From Phycisphaerae bacterium (GTDB lineage Bacteria > Planctomycetota > Phycisphaerae > UBA1845), in NCBI GenBank assembly GCA_029260055.1, contig JAJDDX010000461.1, positions 1 to 64,000 of the forward strand: a stretch of DNA of 64,000 bases. The letters are read 5' to 3'. The position numbers and the translations under genes were made by a program. How positions within the stretch are numbered: the first letter of the stretch is position 1; every line of letters starts with the position of its first letter. Under the pieces are notes generated by a model. It was not told the origin of the DNA, ran no database searches, and saw nothing but the letters and a program-made list of their open reading frames with translations. Positions 47,258-59,300 of the stretch are shown piece after piece.

Positions 47258-47261
<4 letters not shown>
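46791..47261 (+). CDS. Hydrogenase maturation protease (HyaD/HybD/HupD family)
   Basis: 'CVGNRFHAQDAAGPAVYDRL', 'VEVIDGGLAGLDLLRFVEDAERVVFVDAV'; ATGA overlap with the large-subunit stop. Confidence 0.85.
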
Positions 47262-48811
<1,550 letters not shown>

Positions 48812-49114
48812 ACCCATCCGGCAGGATATCGATAGGACGTGCGGCCGGAGCCTGATCATGGCGGGAGCCGGCCGACGACGGGCCGAATCCGGCGTCTCGC
48901 CCGGACGCGAGCCGACCCGGCGCGCCGCACCTCACGACCGCTCCAGGGCGGATAATCGGACGTATCGGGGCGCTGGCCGCCTGTGAAAAACGATGGCTCG
49001 ACCGGTCCAAGGTTGCAGTTCGCGCGACCGGCCCTAACATAGTGGCGCAGCCTTCGACTCACGCGAGCACGTGATCGAGCACGCACGCCGTCGGCCGCAC
49101 TCGGAGAAAGCGAT

Positions 49115-50932
49115 ATGGCGGATCGGTACATGCGTAGCGAGCACACATTTCACGTCCCTGTCATGGGGACCGGGTTTACGATCGACACCCCGCTGCGCGT
49201 GGCGAAGTACGGGATCTCGTCGGTCATTTCCCTCGTGGACGATGTCCTCATCGAGCAGATGCGGAAGCTCCATTGCCAGCGGGCCCAGGAGCCGTACGAC
49301 GAAATCCCCGGCGGGCAGGAAGATGCCCGAGCCCGCCGCATCACCGCATACCTCAACCTCGTGGACCGCCTGATTCGCCGCCAGATCGAGGCCGTGCGCA
49401 CGTCGCCGTTCGAGGCGGACAGCGAAATCACGCGGTATTTCGAGATGCTTCCAGACACGGCCGCGAAGCAGGCCTACCGCGACATGCAGGCTACCGAGGG
49501 CGCGGAAGACAAAGCCCGAAAGCAGGATGAGCTTCGCGACATGGTGGCACCAGGCACCATCGACGTGAACATCATGACCAAGCTCGACCGGGAGAATTAC
49601 CGCAACGGTAAGCAGCTTCCGGCCGAGTTTGCCGACGCCATGGCGGCTCTGCGCGGCTACGCCAACAGCACCGTCGCGTCTTCGATCATCTTCTCCGCGG
49701 GCATGAACCAGCGTGTCTACGCCTACGCCACCGAATTCGGCGACTTCATGCCGGACGAGAGCGGTTTCATCAAGAAGAAGATCATCCTGAAGGTCAGCGA
49801 TTGGCGCTCCGCCATGATACAGGGCAAGTTCCTTGCCCGGCGAGGCCTGTGGGTCTCCGAGTTCCGTATCGAATCGGGCCTCAACTGCGGCGGCCACGCC
49901 TTCGCCACGAAGGGGCTCCTGTTCGGCCCGATCCTGGAGGAATTCCGGCGCAAGAAGCCGGAACTCACCGACACGCTGCACAAGGTCTTCGCCAAGGCTT
50001 GTGCCGCCGCCGGTCGGCCGGTTGGGGACTCGCCGCTCGAGATGCGCATCACCGCCCAGGGTGGCATCGGAACGGCTGACGAAAATAAGCTCTTACTGGA
50101 ATACTATCGCGTCGACGGCACCGGCTGGGCGACGCCCTTCCTCCTCGTGCCCGAGGTAGCCAACGTCGACGACGCCCATATGCAGAAGCTGCTGACGGCG
50201 ACGGACGACGATGTGTATCTGAGCGACAGCTCGCCGCTGGGGATCCCCTTCTGGAACCTTCGCAACTCAGCCAGCGAGGAGGCACGCCACGGTCGCATCG
50301 AGGATGGCAAACCCGGCAGCCCGTGCCCCAAGGGCTTCCTCGTCGCCAACACCGAGTTCACCGATGTTCCGATCTGCCGCGCCTCACGTGCCTATCAGAA
50401 GCGCAAGCTCGAACAGCTCGCCGAGGCGACGCTGCCGGTCCTGCAAAGCAACGCTTTCAGAGAGGACGTCCTGGCCAAGGCGTGCATCTGCCATGACCTC
50501 GCCGGCGGCGCCACGATCAACGCGGGCATCGACCCGGGCGCCAAGGCGGCCGTCTGCTGTGGCCCTAATATCGTGAATTTCTCGAAAGTCGCCTCTCTTC
50601 AGGACATGGTGAGCCACGTCTACGGACGCCTGTCGCTGCTGACCAACGCCGAGCGCCCGCACATGTTCATCCGCGAGCTGGCCCTCTACGTCGAGCACCT
50701 CCGCAAGGAGCTCGAAAAGTGCTCGCTCGAGCTGTCGAGCTGTGCTCCGCAGTACTTCACCGAGTTCAGGGAGAACCTACTCAGTGGAATCGAGTACTAC
50801 CGCTCCCGTGCTGAGCAGTTCATCCAAGACAGGCGTAGCCACTTCCTCGACGACCTCCACCACCTGGGCGACGCGGTCGAGCGCATCATGGCCGCCCACG
50901 CACCGGAAGAAACGACCGGCGTCGCGAACTAG
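49115..50932 (+). CDS. Conserved uncharacterised protein (605 aa), possible TIM-barrel FMN/IMPDH-like fold
   Basis: 'FHVPVMGTGFTIDTPLRVAKYGISSVISLVDDVLIEQMRKLHC', 'KKKIILKVSDWRSAMIQGKFLARRGLWVSEFRIESGLNCGGHAFATKGLLFGPILEEF'; long low-stop ORF with conserved-looking blocks. Confidence 0.75.
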   Translation: MADRYMRSEHTFHVPVMGTGFTIDTPLRVAKYGISSVISLVDDVLIEQMRKLHCQRAQEPYDEIPGGQEDARARRITAYLNLVDRLIRRQIEAVRTSPFEADSEITRYFEMLPDTAAKQAYRDMQATEGAEDKARKQDELRDMVAPGTIDVNIMTKLDRENYRNGKQLPAEFADAMAALRGYANSTVASSIIFSAGMNQRVYAYATEFGDFMPDESGFIKKKIILKVSDWRSAMIQGKFLARRGLWVSEFRIESGLNCGGHAFATKGLLFGPILEEFRRKKPELTDTLHKVFAKACAAAGRPVGDSPLEMRITAQGGIGTADENKLLLEYYRVDGTGWATPFLLVPEVANVDDAHMQKLLTATDDDVYLSDSSPLGIPFWNLRNSASEEARHGRIEDGKPGSPCPKGFLVANTEFTDVPICRASRAYQKRKLEQLAEATLPVLQSNAFREDVLAKACICHDLAGGATINAGIDPGAKAAVCCGPNIVNFSKVASLQDMVSHVYGRLSLLTNAERPHMFIRELALYVEHLRKELEKCSLELSSCAPQYFTEFRENLLSGIEYYRSRAEQFIQDRRSHFLDDLHHLGDAVERIMAAHAPEETTGVAN

Positions 50933-51145
50933 CCCTCCTCGTCGGCCGAAACCAAGAAAAGAGATGGAGACGGCAGTGGTCTGCGCGGTTATCCTACGCC
51001 GGATCGCTTGACGCGCACTCCTTTTCGTCGGGGGGGATGAGCGGCGTTTCCGATGCATGGACCGCGTCCGCCCGGCCTTGGCCCGTCAGGACGAAGTCGA
51101 CGATAGCCGTCAAATGTCCGTCACCATCAAAGGAGGTATCTCATC

Positions 51146-52027
51146 ATGACCACATGGGGAAGATCAGCCGTCATTTGTGTAGCCCTGTTGGCCGTCGTCG
51201 GCTCGACCGTGGCCGGCGACACGATCGAGTCCGTCGAGAAGGCGATCATCGAGCAGGGTAAGAAGATCGAGTCGCTGCAGTTCAAGTCGAAGACGAGTTC
51301 GGACTTCGATCAACCCGGCTGGAAGTACAAGCAGGAGATGGACGGCACGTACCACTACGCCCTCGACGCCGGCAAGATGCTCTACCGCATCGAGAGCAAG
51401 GACATCACCGTCACGGCTCAGGAGGGAAACGAGGAGACGCGCAAGTCGAACACGCTGATGGTGTGCGACGGCGCGTTCATCTGGATTTCGAGCGAGACGG
51501 ACGGCCAAAAGACCGTCATGAAGCAGAAGGCATCGAACCAGAACTGGTTCGTCTCCAAGGCCTACTTCAACAACATGCGGATGATGTACAACCTGAAGCT
51601 GCTGCCGGACGAGACGGTGGACGGCCGCTCGACGTGGGCCATCGAGGCGAGCCCGAAACCGGAAATGGCCTCCGGCCCGAGTGCCACGACGATGACCATG
51701 TATCACGACAAGGAAACGGGCGTAGGCTATAAGACGATCAGCAAGAACACCGAAGGCAAGGTCGTCTCGACCTCGACAACGAGCGACCTGAAGGTCAACT
51801 CGAGCATCGACCGCGACCTGTTCACCTTCAAGGTACCCGAGGGCGTCGAGGTCATGGACTTGACCCAGCAGCAAGAGCAGCCCCAGCCGGCCGCCGAGGA
51901 ACCCGCCAAGAAGCAGGAAGCGAAGAAGGCCGAGCCCAAAAAGCCGAAAGAAGAGAAGAAGAAGGAAGAGCCAAAGAAGGAAAAGAAGAAGAAAGGGAAG
52001 CTCCCCGAACTGCCGAAGTGGCCGTAA
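51146..52027 (+). CDS. Exported LolA/LppX-like protein with Lys/Glu-rich C-terminal tail
   Basis: Signal peptide; 'LMVCDGAFIWISSETDGQKTVMKQ...GRSTWAIEASPKP...MYHDKETGVGYKTISKNTEGKVVS'; tail 'EEPAKKQEAKKAEPKKPKEEKKKEEPKKEKKKKGKLPELPKWP'. Confidence 0.7.
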   Translation: MTTWGRSAVICVALLAVVGSTVAGDTIESVEKAIIEQGKKIESLQFKSKTSSDFDQPGWKYKQEMDGTYHYALDAGKMLYRIESKDITVTAQEGNEETRKSNTLMVCDGAFIWISSETDGQKTVMKQKASNQNWFVSKAYFNNMRMMYNLKLLPDETVDGRSTWAIEASPKPEMASGPSATTMTMYHDKETGVGYKTISKNTEGKVVSTSTTSDLKVNSSIDRDLFTFKVPEGVEVMDLTQQQEQPQPAAEEPAKKQEAKKAEPKKPKEEKKKEEPKKEKKKKGKLPELPKWP

Positions 52028-52066
52028 GGTTCATCGGGCGGAAGCACTTCTGACATCGACTACTAG

Positions 52067-52102
52067 CCCTCCTTCGTCTCCTGTCACGGAGATGGAGGAG
52101 GG
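52067..52102 (+). terminator. Rho-independent-like terminator
   Basis: CCCTCCTTCGTCTCC-tgtcac-GGAGATGGAGGAGGG followed by ttgtctattt. Confidence 0.75.
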
Positions 52103-52516
52103 TTGTCTATTTCATTCCTGATGCCGCTCACTACGCCCGCCTGAGGCCGGCAGTGGAGCGAAAGCTGCCGGATGCCTCAAAAGAAACGGCTATTTGCATA
52201 ACTACCCCGGACTTCGTCCGTCATATGGTCGTATCGGGGCCGCATGAAAGGCGCGCGGCACGTGCGCCATTCTTCTGCGCCTAGGCCTCCAAGAACACTG
52301 ATGGCCCCGGGCGCAAGCGGACTGCGGTGCGGGCTCTTCGTGTCCATGCCACGCCGATTGGGGTTTGGAGAGTGAACGCGGCACGCGTCATCACGCGAAA
52401 GCTCGCGCACTTCTCCTTCCCCGGGTCGCACCAGGCTTTGGCCGGATTCCGCCCGTTTGAGGACTTATCATGAACGCATTCTATATCCTGTATATCTCAT
52501 CCCAGGAGGTTCGACT

Positions 52517-55500
52517 ATGTCACGCACTGCCACAGTACTGCTGTTCATGCTGGGTTCGGGACAGATCGCCACCGCGCAGACCACTTATCATGTGGATGAC
52601 GACGCCCCGCCGGATCGAAGCGGCCGCCTGAAAGCGGGCGGCACGATCCACAACCTCACGCAGGACACGTTCCACGCGGCGATTCAGGAGGCCATCGACG
52701 CAGCCGTCGACGGCGACGAGATCGCGGTCGGTCCGGGGACCTACGTGGAACGGCTCGACATGCTCGGCAAGGCCATCACGCTGCGCAGCACCCATGGGCC
52801 GGATGTCACCATCATTGACGGCGACGCCGCCGGCACCGTGATTACCTGCGACAGCGGAGAGACACCGGACACCCTCATCGACGGCTTTACGATTACGAAC
52901 GGCAGCGCGGAGCTCGGCGGCGGGCTGCACCTGTCATACTCGTCGCCCACGATCACGAACAACAGAATCACCGGCAGCAGCGCCCGCCAGGGCGGGGGGC
53001 TTTACCTGGTCAACTCCCACCCGACAATCACTAACAACACGATCGCGAACAACGATGTCACTGGTGGCGGCCAGGCCTCTGGCGGCGGCGGGCTGTATCT
53101 CGCTTATTCCTTCGCCGCAATCATGAACAACAGGATCACGGGCAACAGCGCTAACGGCCCCGGAGGTGGACTTCGCCTGAACCGCTCCTCCCCGACAATC
53201 GCGAACAACACGGTCATGGGCAACAGCGCCACCAGTGGCGGCGGTGGGCTGTATCTGGCCGAGTCCTCCCCGACGATCGCGAACAACACGATCACCGGCA
53301 ACGGCGCCCATTCTTACGGCGGCGGGCTGACTCTGTCCTCCTCCTCCTTCGCGACAATCGTGAACAACACGATCACGGGAAACAGCGCCGGCGGCGGCGG
53401 CGGCGGGCTGTCGCTGAACCGCTCCTACCCCACGATCGCGAACACCATCGTGGCGTTCAACTCGTCCGGAATCCGTCTACACGTTGGCGCTCCCACGCTG
53501 CGCTTCAACTGCGTCTACGGCAACCGCGCGTACGACTACGACGGCCTTGCCGACCCAACCGGGACGGACGGCAACATCTCGGAAAAACCACGGCTTGCCG
53601 ATTGGCAATACGGCAACGTACACATTCAACCGGACTCGCCCTGTGTGGACGCCGGGAGAAACGCAGACGCTTGGGGCGACTTCGACATCGACGGCGAACC
53701 TCGTAAGTCGGAGGCAGGCGGTACCGTGGACATTGGCGCCGATGAAACGAACGGAGACGTGTGGCCGGAGGGACCGTATGCCATCGTACGCGTCAGCCCC
53801 GAAGGGACCGACACGAACGACGGCTCATCCTGGCGGCTGGCCAAACGAACGGTCCAGGCGGGTATCGATGCTGCTGCCGCGTTTGGCGGCGAAGTATGGG
53901 TCCGCGCGGGGAGGTACGAGGAGCACATCACGCTGCATGCACATGCGTACGGCGGTTTTGCCGGTACTGAGACCACGCGGGGCCCGCGGGACTGGGCCGC
54001 CAACGTTACGACCCTGGACGGCGGGCAACAAGGCTCAGTGGTGACCGCGCGGACCGGTTACCGCGTCAGCACTATCGACGGCTTCACGATCACGAACGGC
54101 AGCGCGGAGTTCGGCGGCGGGCTGTACCTGTTCGGCTCCGCCCCGACGATCGCAAACAACATGATCACCGGCAACAGCGCCGACGACACCGGCGGTGGCG
54201 TGTACTTGCACAGCTCCGCCCCGACGATCGCGAACAATACGATCACGGGTAACAGCGCTCACACGGGCGGCGGACTGTCTCTATTCTTCTCCTCCCCGAC
54301 CCTCACAGGCAACACGATCACCGGCAACAGCGCCGGAATCCGCGGCGGCGGGCTGTATGTTACCGGCAGCCCCTCTTCCCTCACGATCGCAAACACTATC
54401 GTCGCGTTCAACTCATCTGGGATACGTCTTGGCGGCGACGCCCCTACCCCGACGCTTCGCCACAACTGCGTCTTTGGTAACGGCGAATACGACTACATCG
54501 GCATGGACGATCCGGCCGGGACCGATGGCAACATCTCTGTCGATCCGCGGCTTGCCGATCCGCGGTACGGAAACGTACACATTCAGCCGGACTCACCCTG
54601 TGTGGACGCGGGGAGCCACGCCGACGCCTGGGGCGACTCGGACATGGACGGCGATCCCCGCATCCTGCCTGTGGGTGGTATCGTGGACATCGGTGCCGAT
54701 GAATCGGATGGCACGGCGTGGCCGAGCGGACCATATGCGATCGTCCGCGTCAGCCCTGAAGGCGATGACGTGAACGATGGTTCCTCATGGACTGTTACCA
54801 AGCGGACGGTCCAGGCAGGCATCGATGCGGCATCCGCACTGGGCGGCGAGGTTTGGGTCGGGGCCGGCACATACGAGGAGCGCATCACGCTGCCTCCCCA
54901 CGCGCACACCTACGGCGGTTTCGTCGGCGTGGAGACCGAGCGTGAGCAGCGGGACTGGGCCGCCCATGTCACGGTCCTCGACGGACAGCAGCAGGGCTCG
55001 GTGGTGATCGCGCGAGGCGGTTACAGGAACAGCGCCATCGACGGCTTCACAATCACGGGCGGCACCGGTAGCTACCGCGGCGGCGGGCTGTTGCTGTCCT
55101 ACTGCTCCCCGACGATCGCCAACAACACGATCACCGGCAACACTACTGACAGCAGGGGCGGCGGACTGTCCCTGGGGTACTCCTCCGCGACGATCGCAAA
55201 CAACACGATCGCCGGCAACAGCGCCGCCTACGACGGCGGCGGGCTGCACGTGGAGTTCTCCTCGCCGACGATCACAAACAACACCATCATGGGCAACAGC
55301 GCTGGTATGTTCGGCCGTGGCGGCGGGCTCTACGTGTCGCACTCCTCGCCGACGATCGTGAACAACACGATCACGGGCAATGACACTGGCTACCGTGGCG
55401 GCGGCATGTTCCTGGACGGCGCCTCGCCGACGATGACGAACAACGCGATCACTGGCAACAGCGCCGATGACACCGGCGGCGGGCTGTATCTGTCCTCCTC

Positions 55501-56221
55501 TTCGCCGACGCTGGCAAACAGCACGATCACGGGTAACAGCGCCAATTGGTCCGGTGGTGGCCTGGCCCTCTTCAACTCTTCACCGACAATCGCAAACACC
55601 ATCGTCGCGTTCAATTCGTCCGGCGTGTACCGGACGGGCGGCACAGCGACGCTACGCTACAATTGCGTCTACAGTAATACCGAGTACGACTACGACGGCC
55701 TTGCCGACCCCACCGGGACCGATGGCAACCTCTCAGTAGCCCCGCTGTTTGCCCGCGATCCCGACTCCGGACCCGACGGGCAGTGGGGCACCGGCGACGA
55801 TGACTACGGCGACCTGCACCTATCCCTCGACTCGCCCGTCATCGACGCCGGCGACAACGCCGAAGTGCCGGCTGACGTGGACGATCTCGACGGCGACGGT
55901 GACACGACCGAACCGATGCCGTTCGACCTCGACGGCTTCGCCCGCTTTGTGGATGACCCGCAAACATCCGACACGGGAAGTGGTAGTCCGCCCATGGTCG
56001 ACATGGGCGCGTACGAGCGCCGTCCGGGTGACTGCTTGCACGATGGCGTTACCAACCACGACGGCGACGTGGATTTCGTCGATTACGTCGGTCTCGTAGG
56101 CTGCCTGGCTGGGCCCGCAACCGACGCGCCTGCCGGGTGCGAATGTCTTGATCTGGACGGGAGCGCCCATGTGGACTTAGCCGACGTAGCGTTCTTCCAA
56201 CTGTCGTTCACGGGCGAGTAG
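52517..56221 (+). CDS. Giant exported parallel beta-helix protein with dockerin-like C-terminus
   Basis: RBS aggaggttcgactATG; dozens of 'SSPTIANNTITGNSA..GGGLYL' coils; modular 'VRVSPEGxDxNDGSSWxxxKRTVQAGIDAA' repeats; end 'GDVDFVDYVGLVGCLAGP...CLDLDGSAHVDLADVAFFQLSF'. Confidence 0.92.
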   Translation: MSRTATVLLFMLGSGQIATAQTTYHVDDDAPPDRSGRLKAGGTIHNLTQDTFHAAIQEAIDAAVDGDEIAVGPGTYVERLDMLGKAITLRSTHGPDVTIIDGDAAGTVITCDSGETPDTLIDGFTITNGSAELGGGLHLSYSSPTITNNRITGSSARQGGGLYLVNSHPTITNNTIANNDVTGGGQASGGGGLYLAYSFAAIMNNRITGNSANGPGGGLRLNRSSPTIANNTVMGNSATSGGGGLYLAESSPTIANNTITGNGAHSYGGGLTLSSSSFATIVNNTITGNSAGGGGGGLSLNRSYPTIANTIVAFNSSGIRLHVGAPTLRFNCVYGNRAYDYDGLADPTGTDGNISEKPRLADWQYGNVHIQPDSPCVDAGRNADAWGDFDIDGEPRKSEAGGTVDIGADETNGDVWPEGPYAIVRVSPEGTDTNDGSSWRLAKRTVQAGIDAAAAFGGEVWVRAGRYEEHITLHAHAYGGFAGTETTRGPRDWAANVTTLDGGQQGSVVTARTGYRVSTIDGFTITNGSAEFGGGLYLFGSAPTIANNMITGNSADDTGGGVYLHSSAPTIANNTITGNSAHTGGGLSLFFSSPTLTGNTITGNSAGIRGGGLYVTGSPSSLTIANTIVAFNSSGIRLGGDAPTPTLRHNCVFGNGEYDYIGMDDPAGTDGNISVDPRLADPRYGNVHIQPDSPCVDAGSHADAWGDSDMDGDPRILPVGGIVDIGADESDGTAWPSGPYAIVRVSPEGDDVNDGSSWTVTKRTVQAGIDAASALGGEVWVGAGTYEERITLPPHAHTYGGFVGVETEREQRDWAAHVTVLDGQQQGSVVIARGGYRNSAIDGFTITGGTGSYRGGGLLLSYCSPTIANNTITGNTTDSRGGGLSLGYSSATIANNTIAGNSAAYDGGGLHVEFSSPTITNNTIMGNSAGMFGRGGGLYVSHSSPTIVNNTITGNDTGYRGGGMFLDGASPTMTNNAITGNSADDTGGGLYLSSSSPTLANSTITGNSANWSGGGLALFNSSPTIANTIVAFNSSGVYRTGGTATLRYNCVYSNTEYDYDGLADPTGTDGNLSVAPLFARDPDSGPDGQWGTGDDDYGDLHLSLDSPVIDAGDNAEVPADVDDLDGDGDTTEPMPFDLDGFARFVDDPQTSDTGSGSPPMVDMGAYERRPGDCLHDGVTNHDGDVDFVDYVGLVGCLAGPATDAPAGCECLDLDGSAHVDLADVAFFQLSFTGE

Positions 56222-56236
56222 GCGCGCGCGGGCTCG

Positions 56237-56259
56237 CACTGGTGGACAAGCCACCAGTG
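56237..56259. terminator. Perfect hairpin in convergent intergenic region
   Basis: CACTGGTGG-acaag-CCACCAGTG, 9-bp perfect stem, 15 bp after the beta-helix stop. Confidence 0.5.
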
Positions 56260-56282
56260 GCACCCGCTGGGTTTGGATATTC

Positions 56283-56346
56283 GGACGTTTCGACGTTTGG
56301 ACGTTTCGACGTTTCGACGTTTCGACGTTTCGATGTTTCGATGTTT
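56283..56346. repeat. 8-bp microsatellite, 8 contiguous units
   Basis: ggacgttt cgacgttt ggacgttt cgacgttt cgacgttt cgacgttt cgatgttt cgatgttt. Confidence 0.95.
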
Positions 56347-59300
56347 AACGCATCGGCGGCCGGTAGTACTCCAGGTAGGTGCCCGAGCCGCTACCCGTGG
56401 CGTCGTACGAGCTGGCCGGCGGCGGGGTCGGGCTGCCGTGACACATGGACCCGCCGCACATCGTCGATGTGTTGAGCCGCAAGATCGCACCGACGCTGCT
56501 TTCGCGCGTCGCGCCGGTCGAGGTGACCCACGGATAGCCGCCGGCTGCCGCGTCCTCGACCACATAGCTGAACCCGTAGCCGGGCCTGCCCACCAGCGCG
56601 CCGTCGCGCATCATCGGCTCATTGGTCGATCCGTGTGTGCCGGACGCCCCGTGTACGTTGTGGCAGGTCGTGCAGTTCGTCAGTGAGTCCCGCCCGTCAG
56701 AGCCGCCGGGACCGGTGCTTGCCGCATCCCAATCCGAATCGGCGTTGACCCCGATGTAGTTCATGATGTGCGCTACGTGCTCGTTGATGTCCGCCCCGCT
56801 GCCCCAGGCATAGGAGTAGTTCCGCGGCGGGTTCGGGAGGCTCGCCCTGTAGTTGCTGTCTATTCCGTCACCCGGCGTATCGTCGAAGATCTCCGGCGAC
56901 GAGTGGCACTCGAAGCAAAGCCTGAACGCCCTATCCCGCATGTCCGCCGCGTTGTAGCCGAAGGTGATGTTGAAGCTGGCCGGGATCATCATCGGCACTT
57001 CGCCGCCGACGAGTTTCAGCCGGTAGCCGGCCGCGTAGGCGACGCCGGACTGACTCGGACCATAGTAAGCCGAGTCGAATGAGTAGGTCCGTGCCTGCCC
57101 GTCGAAATGCGGAGCAGCCGGGTCGTGGCAGTCGGTGCAGGCCACCTGCCCGCCGCGGCCGTGACCCGACGCGTAGTAGCCCCACGTCACGCCGTCACCC
57201 GCCACCGGTGGCGCGCTCACGCCGAAAACCGCAGAAGTGCCGGTATCGTGGCATCCTTCGCAGCTTACAGTCGCCGCGGTGACCCAGTTGCCCTTGGCTT
57301 CAGTGACGCCGTTGAACGGACCGCCGGGGCTGTGGCACGCATCGCACACGTCCGTCTCACTCAGATCGATCCCGCCGTCGCCGTTGGCGTCGACGCCGGA
57401 AGCGAAGCTGACGACCTGGTTCATGTGCTGGTCGGTGTCCATCGAGGCGTGGCAGACCCAGCAATTCGCAATGCCCGGTCCGCTCGGGTCGTTCATGTGC
57501 AGGTCGTGGGTGCCCGCTCGGTTCGGAGCGACATCGCCGTCCGGTGGTTGTCCGTGACACGCGGTACAAGCGGCCGCACTCGGCATGAAACCGGTGTCGT
57601 GCGGATGGCAGCCGGTACAGTCGACACCCGCGTTGTGCGGTGTCCCCGTACCGTCGTGTCTGTGATAGGTCGTCGACGTGTGACAGACCTGGCAGATGCC
57701 GTCGTTATTCGCCGGATCGCCGTCGTCGAAGCTGTTGGCACCATCGCGAGCGGTGAAGACGACCGCCTTGTCGACGCCCAACGTCTGGTTGACCACCGTC
57801 CTCCCGACGAGCGAGAGGTTCTCGCTGTCCGGGTCATGGGGATCGTGGCAATCGACGCACGTCGGCTGCCACGGCCCGCCGGGAGCGTGCGTGGCGTGCT
57901 CCGTGTGACAAACCTGACAAAGCGTGCCGTCGTTGGCCGCTCGCAACAGCATGCCGTCACCGCGCCCATCGTTCGCAGTGCCGGAATCGGCGTAGTGTGG
58001 CGCATGGCATGTCATGCACTCGACATTGCCCTCTTTGATCACCGCCGGTCCCACATCCGCACTGAGCGGGAACTCGCCGGTGCCGCTGGGATAGGCGAAG
58101 CCCACCGGGTGCGTGCCGCGCTGCCCCAGCCCCTCATCGCGCGGCGCGTGGCACTCCTTGCACATCGCGTCGCCTTCGTTCGGGACCCGCATTAGCGGCG
58201 CGCCCACGTCGTTGTTATGCTGATCGTGACAGGTGGCGCACTTGATCAGCCCGCCGTCGAGGTACTCGTCCATCACGCCGCCCGCCGCCGGGCCGACGGA
58301 GTCGGCATCCGCATTGACAGCCGGGACGCCCCACGCGTGAGATCGACCGCGACCGTCGGGTGCGTCGGGGTTCGTGCCGTATGGGTCGGCCATGTCCTGC
58401 GTCTGGAAGATTCTGGCAGAAGCCTGCCCGGCGCCGGTGTGGCACGATTGACAGAGGTTGACCTGCCCTGCCGCGAGCCCGAGGTGCCCCCCCGGCTGAG
58501 CGTCCACGTCGTGACACCGCGAACAGGTTACATCTTGCAGCATGTGAGGCGGATCCCAGCCGTCGAGCGGCGCCGCGGTGTCGCCCTTCCCCGAGCCGGA
58601 GCCTGTGCCCAGTGTTTCACCCGAACCGCCGCGGATGGCTGTGCGGCGCCGCAAGGCGAGATCGTACTCACCGGCGTTCGTTCCATCGTAGAAGACCCCG
58701 GCCACTCCGCCCGCTGCCGCCAACGTGACGGGAGCATATATCTCGACCGTGCCCGCGCCGCTGTTGGCCACATACACTCGCCCCGCTGCGTCGATCTCCA
58801 CGTCACCCGGTGTTCGAAGCTCGCCCGGCGCCGTGCCATAGTCGAGAACTTTGCCGAGTTCCGCCCCGTCGGTCGTGAAGATGCGGAGCGTACCCATCAA
58901 CGCGTCGGTCACGTAGACGCTCCCGGCCGCGTCGAACGCGAGCCCGCTCGATCGCGGCATCCAGCCTTCACTGATCCCGCCCGGAAGGAACTTGATGCGA
59001 TGACCGAAACGGCGAATGAAGAGCCCGGATCGCGCAAACACCTGAGCCCGGAAGTTATCCTGGTCCGTCACGACCATCTGGTCGGTCGCCGGATCGACGG
59101 CCACGGCACTGGCGTACTTGAACTCACTCGACCGACCGCCGCGGATTCCGAGAATTAGCGCAAGGGATTCATCGCTTGAAAACGCGTATAGCCTGTCGGC
59201 CATGCTGTCGACCACATAGAGTCGATCGGTCGTCGGATCGACGGTCATGTCGGTGGGCCGCACGAAGTTCACGACACCGTCAGCCAGAAAATGCTGGAAC

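Noticed and set aside
56283-56346. CRISPR array
   Set aside because: 8-bp units with no spacers; a simple microsatellite.
57107-58195. Plus-strand 362-aa ORF opposite the multihaem cytochrome
   Set aside because: Antisense to the CxxCH array; no recognisable features.
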